Positions 47,396 through 61,173 of a DNA stretch of 64,000 bases are shown one piece after another. How positions within the stretch are numbered: position 1 is the first letter of the stretch; every line of letters starts with the position of its first letter. The position numbers and the translations under genes are program-made. The stretch comes from Diadema setosum (taxonomy: Eukaryota > Echinodermata > Echinoidea > Diadematoida > Diadematidae): assembly GCF_964275005.1 (NCBI RefSeq), contig NC_092693.1:18665706-18729705 (forward strand), in the 5' to 3' direction. The notes under the pieces are model-generated. The model was not told where the DNA came from. It ran no database searches and was given only the letters and a program-made list of their open reading frames with translations.

Positions 47396-47473
47396 ATGGA
47401 GGACAAAGGAAAACGGAGTTACAAGGGAGATAAAGGAGTTATCGCTTCAACATTCAATCTATTCATTCCGTAA
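47396..47473 (+). CDS. Possible 25-codon ORF after the TATA site
   Basis: Starts ATGGAGGACAAAGGA about 45 bases after the predicted start site and reads MEDKGKRSYKGDKGVIASTF before ending NLFIP. It is lysine-rich at the start and could be a first exon or a chance frame. Earlier short upstream ATG frames exist in other phases. Confidence 0.15.
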   Translation: MEDKGKRSYKGDKGVIASTFNLFIP

Positions 47474-48171
47474 AAACTAACAAAAGAAACGGTACATTTT
47501 CGGAATTAATCCGATTTTAATAGACTGACAGTCTCACCAATGATTTCCCCCCATATCATTATTTGAATCATTATAATTTCTTATCAGATCACTGTCATGA
47601 TTTGTTGTTTTGAGAAAAGCGACATTATTCCATCTGGCATGACATCCAAGACGAAAAGTCTGAAGTAACTTCCGCAGTGACACGCAGGTGGTGACACGGA
47701 AAACTCAAAATATTCTTTCATGAGAAAACAGAGCAAATTTCACGCAAAGACAATGTTTCTACGATTTCAATTCTTCGGGTGACTTTTATGAAAATGTTAG
47801 GGTCTCATTATACTAGTTAGTGTCCAGGTATCCAAATGAAACTGTACAAGATACTTACATTTCTAAAGAAATCTATCGAATTTCAAGTCAAAATATTCAA
47901 TACCGGAAGTTGTAGCATAATTATAATACGACGATGAACAAAGTCAGTTTTGCACACTTTGAATTATAATCTATCAAATTCATGCATTCTAGCTGGTACA
48001 CCAGACTTCATTAAGTTCATTTTTCCAGACAAAGAAATAAGTAGAGGCAATTATAGAAGTAATAAGAGGAAGAGACAATTCTACTTATACAGAAAGATTA
48101 TTGTACAATATGGGAGCAGAGAGACAAGCATTGTATGTAGAGAGATACAGAAAATAAATATAATCATCATG

Positions 48172-48272
48172 TAGATAGATGGATACTAGTAGATAGATAG
48201 ATGTACAGAGATAGATAGATAGATTAGATGGATAGATATATGAATTAGATAGATAGATAGATAGATTATGAT

Positions 48273-48316
<44 letters not shown>

Positions 48317-48425
48317 TGATAGATATATATCTATAGATAGATAGATAGATAGATTATGATGATAGATAGATAGATAGACAGATTTAGATAGATAGATAGA
48401 TATAGATAGATAGACAGATCGATAA
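48172..48425. repeat. (GATA)n array
   Basis: Long runs of GATA with TTATGATGATAGATAGATAG interruptions repeated at about 48265 and 48353, showing a duplicated block. Confidence 0.95.
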
Positions 48426-51413
48426 AGATGGAGAGAATGTGAGAGAGACTGGGGTAGTGATGGCTGCGCAATATCAAACGTCTTCCATATAAAACTCCAT
48501 CCTCATTCTTATGTACATTATTCAGCCACAAACATACACACATACAATATATAAGATATATCAAAGTGGGTCGCATCCCTCTGTGAACGCGGAAGTCAGC
48601 TTGTGATGCAGGGAAGCGTGGGGCATCGGATGCCACAAGGAGTGGTGGTGGTAAGCGATTGATAGTATGGCGATGGGGTCAACGCGTTAACTCGGCGGAT
48701 ACTCGCCGCGCAGCTAGGCGGAAGTTTGTGATAACCATAGAAAGAGGGCCAGATCGCGATTTCCGGTAGCTCTGTGTTGTTGTTATTGTTGTTGTTTTTT
48801 TCATTATTCTTCTCCTGGTTACCTTTGATATTTAATACATGATGAGGCACCCGGTTCCTTTGTTCTAGGGGATCAGCGCCTATACACTATCATCACTCTG
48901 CACCCTACATTTCACCATTTTGTCTGTCACCATTATCGAAGTGGGATCACTTTACGTCTGGGCTCCATACGAGCATTCACTCTTTCGCTTACATCGTTTG
49001 TAAGGTATTGTAATTGGGTGCTCTACTTCCAAGTCAGTTAGCCACTAGCTGCTAACTATAAATTTCACACAACCTCAAGTGCGCTTTTCTTGAGAATTTA
49101 TACTCCACTTTCTTGAGATGCCTGAAATGATTTGATATGAAAAAGGTTCAAATCTTATAAATTGTAAAGAATTCAGATTCCGTGTTAATGTACATCTCAG
49201 GGATCTCATCCAACACTTATCATGCAACTGAGGCTTCAAGATATTTCGCGAGCATTGTGTTCCGTATTTTTCTTTGTCTGTTTTTTTTTTTTACATTTCC
49301 CATCTAAAACCGAATGAAACCGAGTAAAAATAGAAATGCCTTCTCTGAAACCGTATATATCTTGTATAATCACATAAATTTCTTCAAGAATGGAGTTTGT
49401 TTGCAGGACACTTGGAATGCAAGTAGGGGGGGGGGTAACGAAGCTGCCATAATGTTTCAGCCCCTCATCTCTTAAAATACCTTTAAACAATTTAATATGT
49501 TGACCACCATAGTTATCTGTGTCAGTGACAAAGTTGACTCGGCGTAATGAAGTTGCCGAAATATGAAATGTCCAATATTCAAATATCGTGATGGTCATTG
49601 ATTAGTGTGCATACATTAGTCTTCAAAATGCCTGTGCATGATTGTGTATTATATCCATCACAGACTCGCCAGCTCCTGTTTGGCTCTGTTCATTAGTTCT
49701 TGGTATACATTGAGAGTTTCAAGACCTGTTCCGAGTATACTCGGACAAAAGTGTCTATAGGGAATTCGGCCAAACGTCAAAACGTCAAAACAATCGGCAA
49801 ATCATTGCCATTACTTGTGCTCATATAAGCAAATATGCCTTTTAACCAGGGAGGTGAGACCTCCCTGCTTTTAAACGGAGCAATGCATATGAACCGTGCT
49901 GTACATAATCTATCTCGAGGAACATACGTAGTGCCTCATCTTTGCATGGGTACTGTGTGAGCCACATCATCTCGGCTTGAAACGGTAGCAGTAAGGAACA
50001 GTTGGTCGCACTGCGCTCTCCTGGCCTGTATTTATCCGACTAGGATATCTAATCGGAATCTCTCAATTATTAATTCTGGCTTGACAAAGTCTTCAGTAAT
50101 AACAGACGGAAAGGAGTAGGAATTAAAGTCAACGTCTAGTTGCTTTGCACCCCTCTTCTCATTACACCTCCCTCCCCCCCCCTTCCTCCCCGGTGCAGTT
50201 TGATTCTTGTCCCCTCGCATGGTATAAATAACCCCAATCTCATCATATTGCTTCATTGTATCTACCTGCTCTTGATGACAAAATACTTTGAAGTCAGTGT
50301 ATAGTAATTGTTGTTGTTGTTGCTGCTGAAGTCGTGTTTTTTTTTTTCGACAGTCTTCTACTTCATACACGTACACTGGAAGATAGTCTTCGTTGTGACA
50401 TCATCTTTCCTACCCAAGAGGAGAGGAGCGGTTCGCTAATCAAGCGCACACAGCTGCAACAAAAGGCCTTCCCAGCATAGCCAAGGACTTCTTTCATCTC
50501 TGGGGGTTCTTTAACGTGTGGTTGCAGGCCGACATTTTTAAAACACCTCTTTTATCGCTCGGCGCACAAAAGACAAGGATTTCGGTCCCATTGTAATTTT
50601 GGGTCGTGGAGCGATCATCGGCTCTATAAGCTATTATGCGCGCATATCGGGTGGACGTCTCCTGTTTTTTAAAAGGATGCGCTCGTGAGTCGATTTATGG
50701 CGCACATCTGAGCTCTGAACTCGAGCCCAGACGACGTATAGCCGCACCAAAAGCGACCTGAGCAAGTCATTGTTGCCATGACAACAGCAACAGCAGGAAG
50801 CGGAGTGGCAACAGGTGATGCTACGCGGTGTGATATCTGTTGAGGGGGTAGGCATGTGTGTAGATGGAGAGGGAGAGGGAAGAAGAGAGACAGGCAATGG
50901 AGACAGATCAATACTGGGAAAGAAACCTGACAGCATGTGCGTGAGAGAAGATGTGTGTGTGGGGGGGGGGGGGGGGGAGGGGAGGATGAGAGGAAAACGC
51001 ACAGGGATTGTATGAGTCTGTGTGGGTGGGTATCTGTGTGTGGGTGTGTGCGTGAGAGAAGAGGGGAGGGGAGGGAGATGAGAGAGCATGAAAGAGGAAG
51101 TCAGTTTCTTATTCTCTTGAAGTGTAACGGTCGAAAGATGAAATAGGCCCTTAAGGAAATAAAACAATAAAGATAATCAACATAACAAAAGTAAAGAACA
51201 AGCCGGGGGGGGGGGGGTTGTCGGTGACAATTATGGGATAATGTATAATGTGAATAGATTATGATACAGATACAACAACAACAACAACATATCTACAGCT
51301 ATGTCTGCCAATGATTTCTCTTTTTTTTCCCGACGGCAAATATTATAATGTTCTTATCAGTTACAATCACAAGATATTGATCTTAGTTTCAAAATCATTT
51401 CGCCCTCCTAACG
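48426..51413. other. Noncoding stretch with CG-richer islands
   Basis: Modestly CG-rich islands at 48590-48770 and 50400-50830 do not read as exons. A short perfect hairpin, AGGGAGGT-GAG-ACCTCCCT, lies at 49843-49861. Poly-C/G tracts lie at 49427, 50168 and 50958. A fragment of the 93-bp MITE is near 49716-49780. No gene can be supported. Confidence 0.45.
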
Positions 51414-51801
51414 TTAAAGTGATCGTACAGTTTTGGTTGAGACCTAATTTCAGGTTTCTAACATTTTTTGGTGAGATAATGAGAAACCTCTTATGAAATA
51501 TGAAAAAGAGCATGTAATTCCATGAGGAATTCAACGTTATTTGATTAAAATTGATTTTCAAATAGCTGAGATATTCAAAACAGAGCGATTCTAATGAGTG
51601 TGGGCCCACACTTTATGACGATCGCTTTGTTTTACTTTGTTTTTGGATGTTTCAGTCATTCCAAACCCGATTTTCATCAAATAACTTTGAATTCCTCTTG
51701 AAATGGTATGCTATGTACTATTTCATAAGTGTTTTCTTGGTATCTCACAAAAAGTTATAGGCCCAATTCTCATCTCCACCAATACTGTACCATCCCTTTA
51801 A
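51414..51801. mobile_element. TTAA-flanked foldback element
   Basis: TTAA at 51414 and at 51798 border tips AGTGATCGTACAG and CTGTACCATCCCT, which are inverted repeats. The two ~190-base arms are inverted copies of each other and meet at GGGCCC (51602-51607). Shared motifs in inverted orientation include ATTTGATNAAAATNG, GAGGAATTCAA and TATGAAATA. TTAA duplication is the hallmark of piggyBac and Kolobok types. It encodes nothing. Confidence 0.85.
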
Positions 51802-52504
51802 GTGTAGTTTCTTTATAAGCCATTGTATGAAGATACATGTAGAGGATTGGAATTTTTTTTTTTAAAGCAGTGCCCTTTTAAGGTCTGTTATAGGGTTCCT
51901 ACAATCCAAATGATCTATAGATGCCTTTTGGTCTGTACATATACGCATCATGATATTATATTCTTGACTTTTTTTTTCTTATTTTTTTCTTCACAGTGTC
52001 AAGCCCCATCAGCCCTAAAATCATCATATTCATATTTCAGCAGTGATATCTTCTTCCTGTACACATGAGCTGAACAATAGACACGTCCAGTTATGTGTCT
52101 TTGCACCATTCACTGCTATCATAACTGTACTCACAAAGTCATCACACTTTCATTCTTTTTATGCAAATGTTTCTGACAAATTTTTGACACAGCAATGAAT
52201 GATAAGGCACATAACTGTGTCTATTGTTCAGTTTAAGTGTTACAAGAGGATGATGTCACAGCCAGATTATGAAGGAAGATGATCTGGATGATTTTTAAAG
52301 AGGTGATGGGGCTTAAAAGGGTACAGAAAAAACAATGATTCAAAACAAATGATGCATATTTTCATGAAGTGTTTAGTGATTGGATAATGGTTATGTACAG
52401 ACGAGAAGGCATCAGCAGAGGTCAACATACATTTGTATTGCAGGGACCTTTTAAACAACAGAAAATGGCAATTTCTTTATGTGCAAAGCATTGATCAATA
52501 TCTT

Positions 52505-52900
52505 CAATTGAATTCGATTCAATTTATTTCTATCGAACAAAAGGTGATACATATAGTACAAAGTGTATAAGCAAAAGTATACACACTTATATAAAGAATA
52601 GTACTATATGACCTGTGTGTGCGAATGAATGAATACGATAGTATAAAAAAAAAAAAAGAACATGCACTTTGTTTGCTCATTTCCATCTGAGCAGATGCTG
52701 GATAGCCCATATTCAGCTACGTTAAGCTGGTCTTCCATGGGATCCAGTTGGATGCGAGTTGGGACCACTTCACCGGGTTAAACATCCTGGTCTTTGCGAT
52801 GAATGAATGAAGCGGGATCTTTTACGTGCATGAGTTGTTACTCTCTCATACACGGGACCTCCATTTTATGTCCTAGTAGGAAAGTATACAAGCTCCATTA
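52505..52900. repeat. Dispersed-repeat fragment
   Basis: Begins AATTCGATTCAATTTATTTC, a reversed retroposon-tail-like start. It later carries GGATCTTTTACGTGCATGAG and ACACGGGACCTCCATTTTAT, a motif pair common in marine invertebrate repeats (from memory). No coding content is seen. Confidence 0.35.
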
Positions 52901-55900
52901 GAAAATTATCTAAGCTGTTTTATTTCTTTGATCATGCCAAAAATGAAGAAAATTTATTGAACTCTGTTCACTGTTCATTGAGAGACCTGTGAAGTATAAC
53001 ATACAATCCCACTATCATTTCCTCAAATTTGCATATGATTATGTGGTTGCGTTTATAGTATCGCTGTTTTGTGAAAATATTTGAGGAATTTTGAGGTACA
53101 AATTCTTTCTCATCTTTGTCCGAATTAAAAAAAAAATGATCTTCTTCTCTTCTTTTTGTTCAACTTTTTTTTTTTTAATCTGGATGTAAAAGCTAACTCA
53201 AACATGACTAATATCTACATACATAACTGCATTGGACATGTTGTCCTTTTTTCTAAATTAAACGAAAAGCAATTCATCGTCCCTAATCTATAAGGCAAAA
53301 TTCAAAAGATATATATGCCTACCGTCTTGTTTTCTTCACTTGTATACTCTGCAAATTGGTTTTATTTTGTTTGAAATCAAGACACTGTAAGGAATGTTAT
53401 TGACACATTATCATTTAAATTTACAGGACAAAATGCAGTTCATATCTCTTGATAATCAAACCTCTAATTATTTTTTTTTCACCTCCTCACTTTCGACAAA
53501 AATCAAAAACAATGTCAAGAATAAAACAAAAACAAAAAAGAAAAAACCCAGCAACATAAATAGGCCAGAACCCCCATCACCAATGTGCGCTATCCTGATA
53601 TTCTCCATGCTTGAAGTCAAAGAACTCCCCGAGGTGGGTCCTTTCACAATACAAACTGCAAGATCATCGTGCCAGTACGCATACTTCATTGTCCATATCA
53701 AGAAAAAATTATCTCTGGTATAGTTTATAAAATGCACATATTTATCTTTGAGTCCCATCCTGTATGGAAGAAGCTGATAGACACATGAAAATAATAATGA
53801 TTAGAAGTGTCCGTTGCATATCATGTGAGAAAACATTATAAACAGTAATTGAGTTTTTAAGTTTCTGAAAAGGAACCGCATAATGTCCATTTATTTTCTA
53901 TTTCATGACAAGAAAAGATGTGCTTATTATTTGGGTCAAAAAAAAAAACAAACAAACAAGACGGTTGAAGACTTGCAGTCTATTTGCGAGGAATGAGACA
54001 CCGTCAGCTGCAAACGTGGTTTTGGAATCATAGGTGGGTGTAGGCTGGTATTCCGCCTTCACGCAGTTTTGATCAGGGATAATCGAAAACGGTGCGGTGC
54101 CACCCGGAGGAAAGAATGAGAACGCGATAATAAAATGCCTATTATATTAAGCGGGCGTATTAGACGTACTGTATACAGTGAGCTCGTGCAATCTCCGAGG
54201 CCAAATTTACCATGAGTCTTCTTATATACAAGACATAGAAAAAGAGTAACATGTTTGATCATCTGATATCGTTAATATGCTTTATACTGTAGGTTTGTGA
54301 AAGAGCCACGCACCCAGACACAGCCCTCGGCGACCCCGCTTTGCCCCTTGCCCCCCCCCCCCCCACCCCCCCCCCCACACCGCATTATACGCCCCTCTAG
54401 CTGCCCTCTTCTCCACTTTTCTCTTTATCCTCTCCCCTTCCTCATCTACCGCCGCCACTACCACCACCACCACCACTACCACCATCACCTACTTATGGCG
54501 TCTTCGCTGCGCTTGGATACCACGTTTGCCAGGTACCCGCATCGTATGGTAAAAAGCGAGTCACCGCCTGTATCTCCGCCACGGTAAATTTGCATACCAA
54601 AGTGACAATCGCCGAAGAAAACAGAATTACGAAGAGATAACCCAACATGCGGTTTACACGCCCGTATTCTGTTGTGTTCGCCCAATGATTAGCGTATTCT
54701 CGATTGTGTACAAAGCATCGGATGCACGCACAGTGTTATATGCAAGCATCTTCCACTGTTACGGTAAAGTTCCATGGGAACCAGTGATGTTAAGTTTTCT
54801 CCTCAACCAACATCTGGCGCACAATCATGCCATTGCCCTCTCTCCCTCTCTCCCTCCTCCCTAGCTGCCTTTGCCAAACCCCCATGCATTAGCTATTCAG
54901 GTTGGTAACGAATGACCCAGTTGTGTTCCTTCATCAGGTTGAAAATTCTGTCGCCATTATTATAAACTTATAGTTGGTCGACTTCTCATGTCTCTTTTAC
55001 GTGGATTAACTGTGACAGTTTCAACTTATTTTTATGATTACAAATTTAATTCAGTGCAATATAATAATTTCTATCTTCAATGGCGCCAAAGAGAAATAAT
55101 CTAAATGCATTCACTTTCAGCACATTAAAATTCATGTACCCATATGCGTTCATTATACTGATGTGTACAATGCGTCTTTACAAGAACACAAATATACAAA
55201 GCAACATTAATTGTTGAATAACAATCTGATATGATGATTAAATTGTAATTTATGCATATTTACATAGCATTGAGTAAATGATGGTTATGGACCGCGAGAA
55301 ACAAAACTCAGTTATAATTGGGGTCCATTAACATATTAATGATATGTACAAATTAAAATGTAATCATATACAGATTGATAAAGAACAACAAAAACTCAAA
55401 AACAAACACTGAGGACGCATTTGTATACAATTAAAGAAATCCTCATCAATTTGAAGCCATGGCAAATACAGCAAAATAATAAAAAGCGCCTTTATGCAAG
55501 ATTTTTCTAAATTTTGATAATGCTCCTCTAGACTTTATATCATTGCAAGACCTGAGATATTGACAGGTATAATACCGTTTTGTCAATGTTGTCTACGGTG
55601 TCCCATTCATCATTTTTACGATGTTCATTATTTTGGAGAACGTAGCTCTTCCGCTGCTACCTGTTCACACTGAGAAAGTAATTACCGTATAGTTCACTTT
55701 TTGCTATAGACCTATACATTATAACTTAATTCTATTCGTCACTTGTCATCTGTTCTCTCCCAGTTCACTCTGTCTTTTTCATGCACTTTCTAATACTTCC
55801 ATATACATTCGGTCTCTTTTCTTTCTCTCCGTATATACTCTCACTTTAATTCTTCCTAATTGTTTCCTATAGGTTCATTACTATGAGCCTGTGTTAACGT

Positions 55901-56790
55901 CAAGTAGTTAAGGATCAAGCCGATATTGATGGAATCTAAATCTCACTAAAATCACACCAAACGACATTCCATATCATAAAGACGGTCCCTATCGCATACA
56001 TATAACCTCCGATTTATAATATAAACTATACTGGAAATTAAGAGAATTATATCAATTAAGAGAGAATAAACATACATGAAAATGCTTTCTGAGAGAAAAC
56101 CCGTTGTCTATACTTGGGCGATATTGTTTCTATTTCGTAGCAAGAGAGGGAGAGAGAGAGAGAGGGGGGGGGGGGGGAGGGATACAAGAAAGAGAAGGGA
56201 AAGAAAAAGATGGCGATGAAGAACTTATAGTAAATGTCTGATAACCAGTGATTTATCAAATAAAGCAAGAGAGAGTTTGAACATACCAAAAAAAAAAAAC
56301 ACTATCTGTTCAAAAAACAAACCATTGTCTGGATTATGCAATATTGTGTCTTTTTGTAGCAAAATGAGAGAGTTATAGGAGACAGAGAGAGAGAGAGAGA
56401 GAGATAGAGAAGGCAAAGCAATAGATGAAGATGAAGTAGCAATGAGAAGAAAAAGAAAAACAACACGAACGGGACGAAGATAAACGGAGTGCCAAGAAAA
56501 GCACAGATCACACGTGTGCACCTTGTCCCTTACAACGTACCCACGTCTGTTTTGATTGTAATTGATCTGCTGTTTCGAAATAATGCTATACGGTTTCAGA
56601 ACTTGAGAATTCATCAAAATAAACATATCGTACATCAGCATTGCGTCATGGTCACTATAAAATGGATGTGGTCAAAGCTATATATAAAGGGAAATTGAAC
56701 ATCTTCATTTAAAAGGTATGAAAGCACATTCAACGTGAGGAAAAAAAAAACTAATAAAAACAGACTGACCATTCCTTGTTGAAAGTCGAC
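52901..56790. other. Noncoding stretch
   Basis: AT-rich DNA with poly-C near 54347-54376, (CCA)n near 54460, GA-rich runs at 56145-56165 and 56385-56405, and poly-G at 56166. I see no exon structure or regulatory motif worth naming. Confidence 0.4.
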
Positions 56791-56795
56791 ACAAG

Positions 56796-56965
56796 AGCCA
56801 AAATATTTTCATAAAAGATGTTAGGATAGCAACTCTTGCTGGAATGGCAACTTCCCATAGCAACAGCCAATCAGGAGGCTGGAATCTTGTCGTTACCATG
56901 CATGACAATTGCCATTCCAGCAACAGTTGCTATCACATCAACTTTGTTTGAAATGGGGCCCAGGA
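56796..56965. mobile_element. MITE with ATAGCAACT ends
   Basis: Inverted arms: ATAGCAACTCTTGCTGGAAT at 56827 and, on the other strand from the right, ATAGCAACTGTTGCTGGAAT. Outside these the similarity continues through TTTCATAAAAGATGTTAGG and TTTCAAACAAAGTTGATGTG to GGGCCCC at the right edge. The left outer edge is diverged. Confidence 0.75.
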
Positions 56966-59278
56966 CCGTACAGCGCATTGTCAAAACGTTTAAAAACTGT
57001 ACAAATATATCTAATGTATAAAGGATTACCGTGTGACCAATTCTCTTTTACTCTCGTCGATTCATAAACAGTGTGGAAAGATAGTGTAATAGGCCTACTG
57101 ACGTCTGTCGACGCCTTCATACCCTCTGCGCGTCATTGAACGTGTACATGATGGCCCTTGAACTGTCCATTGAATAGGCACCTAAACTTGTGATTTGTCC
57201 TTACTAAATTGGATACATTGAGAAAGTGTGTAAAGTGTAGATAGGAAGAGCTTGATCTTAAAACGAGTTGACGCCATTCTTGCCAATTAACGATATTTGC
57301 GATTAAACCTGCTTGAAAAAACCCAGAATATGATAAGAAAATATGGGATTTTTAAATCATAATTCAAGAAGGTGCTTTGTTATGTACCAAGTGAGGTATC
57401 ATTGGAAAGGGTTTTGTCTAGTTTTGTTGTGTTTTTCTCTTGGCGTCTGATTTTTTTTTTCTTTAAGTGGCGTTTAACCCGTTTTGCGATAAAAACCCTT
57501 CATATTTTTTAATACACATCGCACTATACCGCATTGCTGATGGAATTCAGATAGTTGACACCGGACATACGCGCGTAATACTTTAGTTATGACAAGTGGT
57601 TTCTGTCCAAAACAGCGTCACCTCATAACCTCAGATGGCAACTTATCAAACTTGTGTATTCATCTCAAATAGTTGATATTCACGACGAAACGGCATCTTT
57701 ATTAAAGACAATCTGTTTTTTCCCCAGTGATACTTACATACAATACTTTCAATTTAACAGGATATGCTATAAGAACAGACTTGATAGATACAAAAACTGC
57801 ATTTGCTATCATTTATTTTTGTCTTCTACGCAAATGAACTCTTATCGTAGGGAAATAATACATTTTGAACAAAAAGAAGATTTTCTTTGATTAAAATTGT
57901 ATCTTTGCATCATCATGGTTAATAGCTCCAGAAAACTGGATGTGGTCCTCTCCTCAAGATTTTGTTCTCCCGTATTCATCAGAAGGTGCATGCTGAGACG
58001 AGTCAGGTAACCTCGGTGATCAGAACGTCAAGTAAAGAGACAAGTATGACTATGGCATCATCATCTCTTGTGAATTTGCATAGCATCATATAGATGATGC
58101 TTTTAGTGTTACTATCTTGTGAAAACGATTGAAACTTTAAATGTCCATAACTTTCTTATCAGTCATTAATATAGAATAGGTCCGAGTTCTATAAACATTC
58201 TGTCATTCAGTTCGCATGGTCTTACTGAGTGGGGCTTGAACATGGTGACGTGTTGTCTCGGTGCCTTCTTACAAAGGTTGCGGGTCGACTGATGGGCTGA
58301 TGATGCTATGGGTGAGCGTGCATCAAAGGCTCCTTCTTGTGTAATCTCTCTGAGGAGAAAATTTAGAGTGAAGAGGGAGAGACACACACACATAATAAAG
58401 ATGATCTCGTATAAAAGAATCGCTCATCCGTGCCTATTCACAGGACAGCCTCTCGCTCATCCGTACGTGTATATAGGGGATTGGAGCAAGCAAGGAGGTA
58501 CACAGCGAGTGCCGTGATGGTGACAACGAGGAAAAGAAGACCCTCTCCCCCTTTCACTGATTGCAAATAAAGACAGGAACAACAACAACAAAAACCCACA
58601 CACACAGAAAAAAAAAAAACCTAACTCAGGTGCCTTGTTGCTAAACTCCGAGCTTGTTGTCATAACTATCTTTGGCAAGATATCGTTGGAGTGAAATTCC
58701 GAAGCAGACTCCGAGCTCCCCCCCCCCCCCACCCCTAATGAAGTATCAATTCTTAGCACGTCCTCCAACACCTATTGTATCAAGTAATTGACACAATGAC
58801 CTTTGACATTGAACATTCATTGTCACGGTTGCTCTAGAAAAACCTGCCGTGACCATGAAGCTCCATGCCGTGACTGCCCAATCATGACGTCATAATGACA
58901 CCCATTTACCGTGAGCTACCATAGCAACTATAGCAATGAGCGTTCGCCGTTTCACCCCTCCGTTGGGACTGCTTTGCTACTAGCTGACAGAAGTAACCAG
59001 AGTGATACGGAAGTAGGACTACATTTTACTTCAAACTGTAATTAATTCTGAGGCAGATGAACCATCTAGATGTTAGATCAGGGATCCACGTCATTAAGAA
59101 AATGTACAAATCAAATATTTCAAAATGAGTGATGGCGTATCTATTGACAACAGCCGGGAAATTGCCAATCGGTTTTGAGCATTTATATTGCTGTGATAAC
59201 GACATAATATTATCACAATTAGGCCTAGCTCTAACCTAAAAAGAAGTAACAAATGTACGGATACCTTCTTTTTTTTTA
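56966..59278. other. Noncoding stretch
   Basis: AT-rich DNA with a poly-C tract at 58719 and a CRE-like TGACGTCA at about 58884. No exon-like island is visible. Confidence 0.4.
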
Positions 59279-59367
59279 AACCCTTTCTGTGTCAGGGACT
59301 TCGAAGAGTGTGTGTACAACTTCTGTGGGTTATGTACCAATCGGACCTCGAAACGCACAAAGGGTTA
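59279..59367. mobile_element. Short palindromic MITE-like repeat, copy 2
   Basis: AACCCTTTCTGTGTCAGGGA at the left and CGCACAAAGGGTTA at the right, with inverted tips AACCCTTT and AAAGGGTT. It is the better-preserved copy of the unit at 1691-1772. Confidence 0.7.
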
Positions 59368-61173
59368 GGTAGGCACCAGGAATGAAAATCAAACTGATAA
59401 CCAGTCTTAATTCACTTTTTTTCTGCTTGGGAAGACGGTTTAGTCTTCGTTTCACCTTAGAAAGGAGTGTCGTGTATAACAGTCGTAGTCACAATGAGGA
59501 TCACAAACTACTCGTGGCAACCTGGCAACTGTCACAAACCGGCCACATCCGACTGTTTCAGTGGTAGGCCTGTGTGTGTAGTAATTGAGTTGCAATCTAA
59601 CCCGTCCGTGCTTTCCTGATGTTGGTCAGGAACTTGAAGGAAACGGAGAGGAAGACTCAGAACAGACAAGCATCTGTATTCTGAATAATGTAGTGATTTC
59701 TTCTCCTCTGTGTGTGTGTTGTTATGTACGATCATGCGTACATATTTCCGCATCTCTTTTAAGTGGTGCATAATTATGACTATATAATAGTGTATGGGCC
59801 TACGAGGTGGGGGGGGGGGGGGGGTGCCGCCACGTCAACTCAGATTGTTTTTTTTTTTCCTGCAGGCCTATAGGTGTCTTGTAGCCTTTCAGTCTTCACG
59901 TGTGCTTTGACAGATTCCAACACTGTGGGATCAGGCCTGTAACATTTTACTTGTACTTTTGATTAGTCTGATCTAGACTAAAAACTTGTTTGGGACGTTT
60001 ATGAAAGAATGCTCTCAATCTCCTTGCACTCTTCTCATTATACCACCTTACATGTCTCAAATATTGTTGCTTATATCTCCATGAATAAGAAAGCTCTGTA
60101 GCAAATGCATATTCGATTGAAACTATACAAAATCATAGTTCCCGACTAATTGCAAATGAGGGTGGCTGGAAATATTAGGTACTACACACTGATTACAATA
60201 CAAGGAGGACAGAATGTCAACTAACAACATCTGTATAGACACAGGATCAGTCGTGGTAGGTAATCTAGTCCCGTAGGGCTTTTAATTATAAGCATGACAG
60301 ATATAATTTATCATTCGGAGTGGGTCGAGGAAACATCAGATGATTGAAACAAACTCAAAGCCAATTCATCATCCTACGTCGATGCGGCATGAGATGTCTT
60401 TTGGGGATCGCAAGAATTGTGCGAGAAGTTGCTGGAGAACTTCAGGAACCCTGGGATCATGAGCAACAGAATGAGCTCGTTTTCAAGTTCGGGCCTGTGC
60501 GCCATATTGGCGTATCCTATCCTACAGCAGTGAGGAGGTTGCGTGTGGAGCATAATGTGAGCCATGCCGTATCTTTTACAAAGTTCCGTATAGACATAAC
60601 CCTTGCATATTTGCACATCGATATACCCTCCGCTTGAATGCCCAGGTGTGAGTTCAACTTCCAGCCCGCATGACAACGGAGTAAAGTTCTCCTTTGCATC
60701 ACATGATAATCTCGCGCTGCCCTTATTTAGTTCTCTTTTTCTAGTCGCTAAACACCAATGAACCAAAGAGCACGATCCTAGCGCAGCCCGCGCGCCGAAC
60801 GAAGTACAAGATAATAGTCCCTCCCTATCCTCTTATTGCTCGAGCGCTCAGCGATGGATGGGTTCCACTTCCAACCACATGTTAGAGAAAGACACAAGAG
60901 AAGAGGAGACAAGTCTACTGATGAATTATTCATGACTCCGCACTCTCCGCGACTATGAGCAGTGGTTGGTCTCTGTGTAGTGTGTGTGTGTGTGTGTCTC
61001 GCTCTGTGTGTGTGTGTACGGTGTGTGTGTCTCGCGGAGGTTGAGAATGTGATGTGTATCCAGTGTGTCTACGTAACGCCTGCAGTGCCAGAGAGCAATC
61101 GTCGTTTTGTATTGCTGTAAGCGAAATCCCGCATCCTCGATCAGTCAATGCGAGCAGCGGAGCTATTGGCATC
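59368..61173 (+). promoter_or_regulatory. Upstream and 5' UTR region of the MSRRKQ gene
   Basis: Contains poly-G at 59810, CG-richer DNA from about 60370, a YY1-like CGCCATATTGGC at about 60500 and (GT)n at 60978-61030. No TATA box is obvious near the start codon. The last ~150 bases are probably 5' UTR. Enhancer content cannot be judged from one sequence. Confidence 0.3.

Noticed and set aside
50634-51167. 177-codon minus-strand Pro/Ser/Thr-rich frame
   Set aside because: Driven by poly-C/G and GA-rich low-complexity runs; no domain.
60374-60766. 130-codon minus-strand and 97-codon plus-strand frames upstream of the MSRRKQ exon
   Set aside because: Both strands are open over the same DNA with no domain or splice signals; more likely promoter-region sequence.
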